This document shows, in pieces, positions 39,700 through 48,838 of a stretch of 64,000 nt of DNA. Every line of letters begins with the position of its first letter. Position 1 is the stretch's first letter. Position numbers and translations under genes: made by a program. The stretch covers positions 62,001 through 126,000 of the forward strand of contig NZ_MSJP01000111.1 of assembly GCF_014596525.1 (NCBI RefSeq), written 5' to 3'. The notes beneath the pieces are model-generated. The model worked only from the letters and a program-made list of their open reading frames with translations. It was not told the origin of the DNA and ran no database searches. This stretch comes from Streptomyces sp. CBMA291 (GTDB lineage: Bacteria; Actinomycetota; Actinomycetes; Streptomycetales; Streptomycetaceae).

Positions 39700-40974
39700 G
39701 TGTCCAACTCGCCGGTGAGAGCGCAGGCCAAGGGGGCTGAAAGAGTGTCGGCCGAAGGTAATTCCGCCGTGGGCGAACACGGCGTGTCGAAGCGGGCAAA
39801 AGCCGCTAAACGGAAGGCGGTCGCGCCGGAGCGCACGCCGACACCACCGGCGCGCGCCTCGGCGGGGACGGGCGCCGGGGCGAGTGCCGGGACGGGTACC
39901 GGGGCGAAGGGATCGGTGGAGGGCACGGTGGAGGACGCGGTGAAGGACACAGGGGGAGACGCGGTGAAGTCCGGGAGGTCCGGAGCGGCGAAGGCGGTCG
40001 CCGGGAAGGCGGCGAAGCCCGTAACCGCGAAGCGCGCGGCCACCGCCTCCGCCAAGTCCAAGGCCACCGCCGCTGCCGCCAAGTCCAAGACCGCCGCGCC
40101 CGCCAAGTCCAAGGCCGCCGAGGTCACTGCGCCCGCCAAGTCCAAAGCCCCCGCCAAGGCCGCTGCCAAAGCCCCCGCCCCGGCCAAGTCCGAGGCCGTC
40201 GCCAAGCCCGAGTCGCGCCTCGCCATGGTCCGCAGGGCCCGCAGGATCAACCGGGAGCTTGCCGAGGTCTACCCGTACGCCCATCCCGAGCTGGACTTCC
40301 GCAACCCCTTCGAGCTGCTCGTCGCCACGGTCCTCTCCGCCCAGACCACCGACCTGCGCGTCAACCAGACCACCCCGGCCCTCTTCGCCGCCTACCCGAC
40401 CCCCGAGGACCTGGCCGCAGCCGTCCCCGAGGAGGTCGAGGAGCTGATCCGTCCCACCGGCTTCTTCCGCGCCAAGACCAAATCGATCATGGGGCTGGCC
40501 GCCGCACTCCGCGACGACTTCGGCGGCGAGGTCCCCGGCCGCCTCGACGACCTGGTCAAACTCCCCGGCGTCGGCCGCAAGACCGCCTTCGTCGTCCTCG
40601 GCAACGCCTTCGGGGTCCCCGGCATCACCGTCGACACCCACTTCATGCGGCTCGCCCGCCGCTGGCGGTGGACCGAGTCCGAAGACCCCGTGAAGATCGA
40701 GGCCGAGGTCGCCACCATCTTCCCCAAGAGCGACTGGACGATGCTCTCGCACCGGGTGATCTTCCACGGCCGCCGCATCTGCCACGCCCGCAAGCCCGCC
40801 TGCGGCGCCTGCCCCATCACCCACCTCTGCCCCTCGTACGGAGAGGGCGAGACCGACCCCGAGAAGGCGAAGAAGCTGCTCAAGTACGAGAAGGGCGGCT
40901 TCCCCGGCCAGCGGCTCAACCCGCCGCCCGACTACCCGGGCCGCCCCGCGCTCCCGCTGGGCACGAGCGACTGA
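39700..40974 (+). CDS. nth: Endonuclease III with long Lys/Ala-rich N-terminal tail
   Basis: 424 aa. The catalytic part begins near residue 175: LAMVRRARRINRELAEVYPYAHPELDFRNPFELLVATVLSAQTTD. Helix-hairpin-helix: VKLPGVGRKTAFVVLGNAFG with the catalytic Lys, and the Asp in TVDTHFMRLARR. The [4Fe-4S] loop is C-x6-C-x2-C-x5-C (RICHARKPACGACPITHLCPS). It excises oxidised pyrimidines. The first ~165 residues are low complexity with repeated PAKSKA-like units, similar to H1/HU-type basic tails. Starts GTG 39700 and GTG 39745 are both possible; codon bias supports translation of the tail. A CoA-Nudix gene follows by 71 bp. Confidence 0.93.
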   Translation: MSNSPVRAQAKGAERVSAEGNSAVGEHGVSKRAKAAKRKAVAPERTPTPPARASAGTGAGASAGTGTGAKGSVEGTVEDAVKDTGGDAVKSGRSGAAKAVAGKAAKPVTAKRAATASAKSKATAAAAKSKTAAPAKSKAAEVTAPAKSKAPAKAAAKAPAPAKSEAVAKPESRLAMVRRARRINRELAEVYPYAHPELDFRNPFELLVATVLSAQTTDLRVNQTTPALFAAYPTPEDLAAAVPEEVEELIRPTGFFRAKTKSIMGLAAALRDDFGGEVPGRLDDLVKLPGVGRKTAFVVLGNAFGVPGITVDTHFMRLARRWRWTESEDPVKIEAEVATIFPKSDWTMLSHRVIFHGRRICHARKPACGACPITHLCPSYGEGETDPEKAKKLLKYEKGGFPGQRLNPPPDYPGRPALPLGTSD

Positions 40975-41045
40975 CCCCGCTCCCGGCGGGCCGCGCCGGG
41001 GAACGAACCCGCACACCGATCGCGTTGGGAAACACGGGGGTGCCC

Positions 41046-41750
41046 ATGCCGCGCACTGACGAACAGATCCACGGGCCGGGCAGCGACGGCCTGCTCAGCA
41101 GGGACGGGCTGCCCGCCTGGCTCGGCCCCGTCGACCGGGCCGCCCGCACGGTCGAGCCCGAGCAGCTGAGCCGCTTCCTGCCGCCCGCGAGCGGCGCGGG
41201 CCGCCAGTCCGCCGTCCTCGTCCTCTTCGGCGAGGGCGAGCACGGGCCCGAACTGCTCCTCATGGAGCGGGCCGGCAGCCTCCGCTCGCACGCGGGGCAG
41301 CCCTCCTTCCCCGGCGGCGCCCTCGACCCCGAGGACGGCACCCCCGCCGACGGCGGACTCCTGCGCACCGCCCTGCGCGAGGCCAGGGAGGAGACCGGCC
41401 TCGACCCGGCGGGCGTCCAGCTCTTCGGCGTCCTGCCCCGGCTCTACATCCCGGTCAGCGGCTTCGTCGTCACCCCCGTCCTCGGCTGGTGGCGGACCCC
41501 CAGCCCCGTCGCCGCCGTCGACCCCGGCGAGACCGCCCGGGTCTTCACCGTCCCCGTGTCGGATCTCACGGACCCCGCGAACCGGGCCACCGCGATCCAC
41601 CCCAGCGGTCACCAGGGCCCCGCGTTCCTGGTCGCCTCCGCCCTGGTCTGGGGGTTCACCGCCGGAGTGATCGACCGGTTGCTGCACTTCTCCGGCTGGG
41701 AGCGGCCCTGGGACCGCACCAAGCAGGTCCCGCTCGACTGGCGGTCATGA
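41046..41750 (+). CDS. Nudix hydrolase, CoA-pyrophosphatase type
   Basis: 234 aa. The CoA signature precedes the Nudix box: LLLMERAGSLRSHAGQPSFPGGALD (L-x4-R-x2-L-R-x-H-x-GQ-x-x-FPGG). It continues as LLRTALREAREETGLDPAGV, the REXXEEXG part. NudL/NUDT7/8-type enzymes split CoA into 3',5'-ADP and phosphopantetheine. ATG 41046 has GGGGG 5 bp upstream; GTG 41040 is an alternative. It is co-oriented with nth and the MarP gene, probably one transcription unit. Confidence 0.9.
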   Translation: MPRTDEQIHGPGSDGLLSRDGLPAWLGPVDRAARTVEPEQLSRFLPPASGAGRQSAVLVLFGEGEHGPELLLMERAGSLRSHAGQPSFPGGALDPEDGTPADGGLLRTALREAREETGLDPAGVQLFGVLPRLYIPVSGFVVTPVLGWWRTPSPVAAVDPGETARVFTVPVSDLTDPANRATAIHPSGHQGPAFLVASALVWGFTAGVIDRLLHFSGWERPWDRTKQVPLDWRS

Positions 41751-41851
41751 CAGGCTGAACCCGGCGCGCGGGCCGACCACCCGGCGCCCGCCGCCCCGGC
41801 GAACAGGCTGCCCCACCGGCGACCGGAAACGAATCTGCGAGGCATCTGACG

Positions 41852-43051
41852 GTGAACGTGCTGGACATCCTGCTGCTGCTCGCCGCCGTATGGTTCGCGA
41901 TCATCGGTTACCGCCAGGGATTCGTCGTCGGCATCCTCTCGGTGATCGGCTTCCTCGGCGGTGGCCTCGTCGCCGTCCTGCTGCTCCCCGTCCTGTGGGA
42001 CAAGCTGACGGACGACAGCGAGGTCTCCACCACGACGACGGTCGTCTTCGTGATGATCGTCATCGTCTGCGCCTCCGTCGGACAGGCCTTCACCACCCAC
42101 CTCGGCAACAAACTGCGCCGCCACATCACCTGGTCGCCCGCGCGCGCGCTCGACGCCACGGGCGGCGCCCTGGTCAACGTGGTCGCGATGCTCCTGGTGG
42201 CGTGGCTGATCGGCTCCGCGCTCGCCCGCACCTCGATGCCCACCATCGGCAAGGAGGTACGCAAGTCCAAGGTGCTGCTCGGGGTCGAACAGGTGATGCC
42301 GTATCAGGCGTCCCGATGGTTCGACGACTTCAGCTCCACCCTGGCCCGCAGCGGCTTCCCCCCGGTCTTCAGCCCCTTCGCCAACGAGCCCATCACCCCC
42401 GTCACCCCGCCCGATCCCGCGCTCGCCGCCGGACCCGTCGCGACCAGCGCGCAGCGCTCGATCGTGAAGGTCGTCGGCACCGCGCAGAGCTGCGGCAAGG
42501 TCCTCGAAGGCACCGGCTTCGTCTTCGCCGACCGCCGGATCATGACCAACGCGCATGTCGTCGGCGGCGTCGACGAGCCCACCGTCCAGATAGGCGGCAC
42601 GGGGCGGCTCTACGACGCCAAGGTCGTCCTGTACGACTGGCAGCGCGACATCGCGGTCCTGGACGTGCCGGACCTCAAGGCCACCCCGCTCCCCTTCACC
42701 GACGAGGATGCCCGCAGCGGCGACAGCGCGATCGTCGCCGGATTCCCCGAGAACGGCGCGTACGACGTGCGCTCCGCGCGGGTCCGGGGCCGTATCAACG
42801 CCGACGGTCCCGACATCTATCGCCGCGGCGATGTCCGCAGGGACGTCTACTCGCTGTACACCACCGTCCGCCAGGGCAACTCGGGCGGACCGCTCCTCAC
42901 CGAGGACGGCAAGGTGTACGGCGTGATCTTCGCCCGCTCCCTCGACGACCCGAACACCGGCTACGCCCTGACCGCCGACGAGATCCGCGAGGACATCGAG
43001 CGGGGCAGGACCGCCGCCCAGCAGGTCGACACCCAGGGCTGCGCCCTGTAG
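41852..43051 (+). CDS. MarP-family membrane serine protease
   Basis: 399 aa. Four N-terminal TM helices (about residues 3-20, 28-50, 62-85, 105-125) in a CvpA-like arrangement, then an extracytoplasmic trypsin-like protease (about 195-390). Catalytic triad: His in MTNAHVVGGVD, Asp in WQRDIAVLDV, Ser in VRQGNSGGPLL. Two Cys (TAQSCGKV and the C-terminal TQGCAL) could form the disulfide known in MarP. Mycobacterial MarP is needed for acid and oxidative stress survival. GTG 41852 follows the Nudix gene by 101 bp. Confidence 0.93.
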   Translation: MNVLDILLLLAAVWFAIIGYRQGFVVGILSVIGFLGGGLVAVLLLPVLWDKLTDDSEVSTTTTVVFVMIVIVCASVGQAFTTHLGNKLRRHITWSPARALDATGGALVNVVAMLLVAWLIGSALARTSMPTIGKEVRKSKVLLGVEQVMPYQASRWFDDFSSTLARSGFPPVFSPFANEPITPVTPPDPALAAGPVATSAQRSIVKVVGTAQSCGKVLEGTGFVFADRRIMTNAHVVGGVDEPTVQIGGTGRLYDAKVVLYDWQRDIAVLDVPDLKATPLPFTDEDARSGDSAIVAGFPENGAYDVRSARVRGRINADGPDIYRRGDVRRDVYSLYTTVRQGNSGGPLLTEDGKVYGVIFARSLDDPNTGYALTADEIREDIERGRTAAQQVDTQGCAL

Positions 43052-43104
43052 CCAGGGCGCGGGACCCCGGCCGTTGTCCTGTGGATCAGGCAGCGGTCCG
43101 GCCG

Positions 43105-43302
43105 TCAGTCCGTGTCTCTCGGGTGCCGGAGGCGGGCCGAGACCCAGCGGGCCCGGCGGCGCAGGATCCGCGAGATCCCCACCCCCTGCACGGAGTGCGC
43201 GCGGCCCTGATCCGGCGGGCCGCCGCCCTCGCGGGAGCCCGGCCCGGAGGCCGAGCGGCGGTTGCGTGCTGTCGTGTCACCGTAGTCGTGCGTCCAGCCC
43301 AT
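43105..43302 (-). CDS. Small basic hypothetical protein
   Basis: 65 aa from ATG 43300-43302: M-GWTHDYGDTTARNRRSAS, a Gly/Pro-rich middle, and a basic tail ISRILRRRARWVSARLRHPR. I recall similar short proteins starting MGWTHDY in Streptomyces at this locus; function unknown. It is convergent with the MarP gene (54 bp apart) and follows the alpha/beta hydrolase by 122 bp. A good N-terminal block supports a real gene. Confidence 0.55.
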   Translation of the reverse strand: MGWTHDYGDTTARNRRSASGPGSREGGGPPDQGRAHSVQGVGISRILRRRARWVSARLRHPRDTD

Positions 43303-43424
43303 ACCTCGACGTCTGCCCGTGCCCCAAGGTCGGTAACCACCTCGGGGCCCTCCAATTGGAGTATGCGCGCGGCACATGGCCATTCGGCCCAAACCCGTAC
43401 GGGAAGACCGGAACAGAGGGGCCG

Positions 43425-44363
43425 TCAGCGGTCCGGCTCGGGGTCCTTCAGCCAGTTGACCAGCTCCGCCGAGAAGGCCGCCGGGTCCTCCTCGTGGGGG
43501 AAGTGCCCGAGCCCGTCGAAGAGCCGCCAGCGGTACGGAGCCTCCACGTACTCGCCGGAGCCCGCCGCGCTGCGTGTCCGCATCACCGGGTCGAGCGAAC
43601 CGTGCAGATGCAGCGTCGGCACCCGGACCGGCCGCTTCATCCGCCGGTTGAACTGGATGCCGTCCGGCCGGGCCAGGGAACGCACCATCCAGCGGTACGG
43701 CTCGATCGAGCAGTGCGCCGTCGAGGGGACCAGCATCGCCCGCCGGTACACCTCGATCGCCTCCTCGTCGGCCTCGCGCCGGGGCAGCGGGCCCGACCAC
43801 TCCCGGATCAGCTCGCCCACCAGGGCCGCGTCGTCCGCGACGAGCTGACGCTCCGGCAGCCACGGCCGCTGGAAACCCCAGACGTGCGAGCCCGCCCGTG
43901 ACTGCGCGAAGTCGGAGAGCATCGCCGAGCGCCAGCGGCGCGGATGCGGCATCGAGGAGACCACGAGGCGGCGCACCAGCTTGGGCCGCATCACCGCAGC
44001 CGTCCAGGCCAGATAGCCGCCCAGATCGTGTCCGACGAGCGCGGCGTCCGGCTCGCCGAGCGAGCGGATCACCCCGGTGACGTCGAGGGCCAGATTGGCG
44101 GGGTCGTAGCCCCGGGGGGTGCGGTCGCTGCCGCCGACCCCGCGCAGATCCATCGCGACGGCCCGGAATCCGGCCTCGGCGAGCACCGGCAGTTGGTGGC
44201 GCCAGGTCCACCAGAACTGCGGGAAGCCGTGCAGGAGCAGCACCAGCGGGCCGTCACCCATCTCGGCGATGTGGAAGCGGGCGCCGTTGGCGGCCACGTC
44301 CCGGTGGGTCCAGGGCCCATCGAGACGTACCGGACCGCCGTTGCTGCTCTCGGGGAGGGTCAT
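43425..44363 (-). CDS. Alpha/beta hydrolase (epoxide-hydrolase-like)
   Basis: 312 aa. Oxyanion motif LLLHGFPQFWWTWRHQLP (HGFPx-W is typical of epoxide hydrolases), the nucleophile elbow LVGHDLGGYLAW with Asp as nucleophile (GHDLGG), RALRGVGGSD-like AMDLRGVGGSDRTP after strand 4, the acid in HGSLDPVMR and His in FDGLGHFPHEED. An Asp nucleophile favours epoxide or haloalkane-type substrates rather than esters. The start ATG overlaps the stop of the holin-X gene (ATGA at 44360-44363) and has no own ribosome-binding site, so translation is coupled. Confidence 0.92.
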   Translation of the reverse strand: MTLPESSNGGPVRLDGPWTHRDVAANGARFHIAEMGDGPLVLLLHGFPQFWWTWRHQLPVLAEAGFRAVAMDLRGVGGSDRTPRGYDPANLALDVTGVIRSLGEPDAALVGHDLGGYLAWTAAVMRPKLVRRLVVSSMPHPRRWRSAMLSDFAQSRAGSHVWGFQRPWLPERQLVADDAALVGELIREWSGPLPRREADEEAIEVYRRAMLVPSTAHCSIEPYRWMVRSLARPDGIQFNRRMKRPVRVPTLHLHGSLDPVMRTRSAAGSGEYVEAPYRWRLFDGLGHFPHEEDPAAFSAELVNWLKDPEPDR

Positions 44364-44857
44364 ACGGAGGAGCGTGCCACAGTGGCGGCCTTGTCCAGCG
44401 TCTTGTCCAGCCCCTTGGCCTGCTCGGGACGGGGGTGCGGCTTGACGGTGGAGAGCACGGCGGCGGTCTCCTTGGCCGAGGCGATGGACTTCGTCGGCGG
44501 CTTGACCTTCTTGAACTTCATCCACGCGACCACGCCCAGCAGCACCGTCAGTACACAGCTGACGAGGAAGGACAGGAGGAAGCACCAGGCGAGGTTCCAA
44601 CCGCCGTCGCCGTTGTGCCCGCCGGTCCAGGAGTTGAAGCCGTAAGCCAGGGCGAAACTCAGCATCGGCAGCGAGAACAGCAGCACCACCAGGGCTACGA
44701 CGCCCAGGATCGCGCCGATCCCGCCCCGCTTGACGTCCTGTCGGACCTCGGCCTTGGCCAGTGCGATCTCGTCGTGCACCAGTGCGGACATCTCGGCGGT
44801 CGCCGAGGCGACCAGCTGGCCGAGACTGCGCTCGGCTCCATCGAACGGGTCGCTCAT
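44360..44857 (-). CDS. Holin-X (phage holin family III-like) membrane protein
   Basis: 165 aa. An amphipathic N-terminus (SLGQLVASATAEMSALVHDEIALAKAEV) is followed by two TM helices (about 48-73 and 88-112: GAILGVVALVVLLFSLPMLS and LAWCFLLSFLVSCVLTVLLG) and a basic cytosolic tail. This is the actinobacterial holin-X (PF07332-type) pattern. Despite the name these are chromosomal membrane proteins of unknown function, not part of a prophage; no phage genes are nearby. It is coupled to the alpha/beta hydrolase downstream. Confidence 0.88.
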   Translation of the reverse strand: MSDPFDGAERSLGQLVASATAEMSALVHDEIALAKAEVRQDVKRGGIGAILGVVALVVLLFSLPMLSFALAYGFNSWTGGHNGDGGWNLAWCFLLSFLVSCVLTVLLGVVAWMKFKKVKPPTKSIASAKETAAVLSTVKPHPRPEQAKGLDKTLDKAATVARSSV

Positions 44858-44892
44858 CGTTGCTCCCTTTTCTCCTCTACGGTCCCCTCAGA

Positions 44893-46407
44893 TCATGCCG
44901 GACGGTCGGTCCCGTCGCGCGGTGCCCCCGCCACTCGGGCGCGCTCGCGATGTTCGGCGGCCTTCTTCTCGTGGATCGCGGCCATCCGGAGGTGGTGCTC
45001 CGGATCGTCCTCCTCGTAGATGTCGGGGACACCGTCCTGGTCCTCGTCGCGCTCCTCCTCGGCGACCAGCTCCCGGTACTTGCGGACCCGGAGTTTCAGC
45101 AGGACGGTGGCGAGGAGGGCGGCGATGAGCGAGCCGATGAGGATGGACGTCTTCACCTTGTCGGCGAGGGCGGTGTCCCCCGCGAACGCCAGCTCGTCGA
45201 TGAGCAGCGAGACGGTGAAGCCGATCCCGGCGAGCGTGGCCAGGGCGAACACGTCAGGCCAGGACAGCTCGGGGTTGAGCTTCGCCCGGGTGAAGCGGGC
45301 GGTGAGCCAGGTGCCGCCGAAGATGCCGACGGTCTTGCCGACGACGAGACCGAGCAGCACACCGAGGGTGACCGGCTGGGTGAACACCTCGCGGAGCGCG
45401 CCGCCGGAGACGCTCACCCCGGCGGAGAAGAGCGCGAACAGCGGGACGGCGAGACCGGCCGAGACCGGGCGTACGAGGTGTTCGACGCGCTCGCCGGGGG
45501 AGCGCTCCTCGCCCTCGCGGGTGGTGCAGCGCAGCATCAGGCCCATGGCGACCCCGGCGATGGTGGCGTGGACGCCGCTGTTGTACATCAGCGCCCAGAT
45601 GACCAGGGCCAGCGGAACGTACACGTACCAGCCGTGGACGTTCTTGCGGAGCAGCAGCCAGAACAGGGCGAGCCCGAGGACGGCGCCGCCGAGGGCGGCG
45701 AAGTTCAGCTCGCTGGTGAAGAAGACCGCGATGATCAGGATCGCGAGGAGGTCGTCGACGACGGCGAGGGTGAGCAGGAAGGCGCGGAGCGCGGAGGGCA
45801 GCGAGGTGCCGATGACCGCGAGGACGGCGAGCGCGAAGGCGATGTCGGTGGCGGTGGGGACGGCCCAGCCGTCCAGGGAGCCGTTGCCGAGGGTGTTGAT
45901 CAGGACGTAGACGAGGGCGGGCACGACCATGCCGCAGATCGCGGCGACGACGGGGAGCGCGGCGGCCTTGGGATCGCGTAGTTCACCCGCCACGAGTTCG
46001 CGTTTGAGTTCGACGCCTGCGACGAAGAAGAAGATCGCGAGGAGGCCGTCGGCGGCCCAGTGCTGGACCGACAGGTCGAGCCCGAAGACGGCGGGACCGA
46101 CGTGGTAGCCGCTGAGGGACTGGTAGCTGTCCTTCAGCGGGCTGTTCGCCCAGACGAGGGCGGCGATGGCGGCGATGAGGAGCAGGACACCGCCGACGGT
46201 CTCGGTGCGCAGGGCGCTGGTGAGGCGGCGGTGCTCGGGGAGCGGGAGCCGGCCGAGGAACTTGCGGTCGCCACGGTCGGCACGATCGCCACGGGCGGTG
46301 TCATCGGCGGGTTCACGGCGATCATCGCGGGCGGTGTCGGCGGTGGCGTCTCCGCCGTCGATGCCGTCGCGGTGGTCGTCACGGCTGGTGGGGGAGGGCG
46401 CGGCCAC
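44893..46407 (-). CDS. nhaA: Na+/H+ antiporter NhaA
   Basis: A 504-aa NhaA antiporter that expels Na+ in exchange for H+ and protects against alkaline and salt stress. The hydrophilic N-terminus (~60 residues, DDxRD-type repeats) is longer than in E. coli. The core contains GWAVPTATDIAFALAVLAVIG and LAVVDDLLAILIIAVFF, the two adjacent Asp being the ion-binding pair. About 11-12 TM helices. The C-terminus is long, charged and probably cytosolic (EERDEDQDGVPDIYEEDDPE). GTG 46405-46407 has GGAGG 8 bp upstream. Confidence 0.95.
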   Translation of the reverse strand: MAAPSPTSRDDHRDGIDGGDATADTARDDRREPADDTARGDRADRGDRKFLGRLPLPEHRRLTSALRTETVGGVLLLIAAIAALVWANSPLKDSYQSLSGYHVGPAVFGLDLSVQHWAADGLLAIFFFVAGVELKRELVAGELRDPKAAALPVVAAICGMVVPALVYVLINTLGNGSLDGWAVPTATDIAFALAVLAVIGTSLPSALRAFLLTLAVVDDLLAILIIAVFFTSELNFAALGGAVLGLALFWLLLRKNVHGWYVYVPLALVIWALMYNSGVHATIAGVAMGLMLRCTTREGEERSPGERVEHLVRPVSAGLAVPLFALFSAGVSVSGGALREVFTQPVTLGVLLGLVVGKTVGIFGGTWLTARFTRAKLNPELSWPDVFALATLAGIGFTVSLLIDELAFAGDTALADKVKTSILIGSLIAALLATVLLKLRVRKYRELVAEEERDEDQDGVPDIYEEDDPEHHLRMAAIHEKKAAEHRERARVAGAPRDGTDRPA

Positions 46408-46604
46408 GGGGAAAACCTCCGGTCGGTGGGCAGGGCTGAGCACATGCCGACCAGACTTCCCGGCGCACCTAGGTTCTCTTGTTGCGTCTCCGACGCTTTT
46501 CTCACCTTACCGAAGGAGCGCGGGCCGCGTCCGGCGCGTCCTGCGGATTTATTTTATGGGCCTTCGTCGTTTTCATCCTGTTCTGTCCCTGCGGGAGGGG
46601 GCGG

Positions 46605-46618
46605 GTTTCACGTGAAAC
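46605..46618. promoter_or_regulatory. parS: parS-type ParB-binding site
   Basis: GTTTCACGTGAAAC is a perfect 14-bp palindrome identical to the parS consensus described for Streptomyces, where ParB loads to organise the origin region for segregation. Most such sites lie within a few hundred kb of oriC, which fits the recalled position of this segment. It sits in the nhaA-acs gap and abuts the acs terminator (shares base 46618). Confidence 0.9.
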
Positions 46619-46658
46619 GAGAGCGCCCGCCCCGAATGGTTCGGGGCGGGCGCTCTCG
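46618..46658 (-). terminator. Strong terminator after acs
   Basis: A perfect 19-bp stem (46618-46636 with 46640-46658, CGAGAGCGCCCGCCCCGAA and complement) with loop TGG, 33 bp beyond the acs stop on the minus strand. Confidence 0.92.
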
Positions 46659-46690
46659 TCGTACGGGCCGGGCTTGGGCCCTGTCCGGGC

Positions 46691-48646
<1,956 letters not shown>

Positions 48647-48838
48647 GACATCTCCCTTTCCCAGGGCGTCCTCTGTGCGTATGTGTCCCGCGTCATAGCT
48701 CACCAGCCCGAAGCCCGGGTGACAAGAGCCTCCAGGCAATTGGTTTAGACCTGTGAGGTGGGTGAGGTGTGGAGACCCCTCCTCCCGAGCGGTGGGAGAA
48801 GGGGCCACACAGTCTCACGGACGGGGTGAGGGAAAGGT

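Noticed and set aside
44360..44857. Prophage holin
   Set aside because: The holin-X annotation does not imply a phage. Neighbours are ordinary chromosomal genes and no phage structural gene is present.
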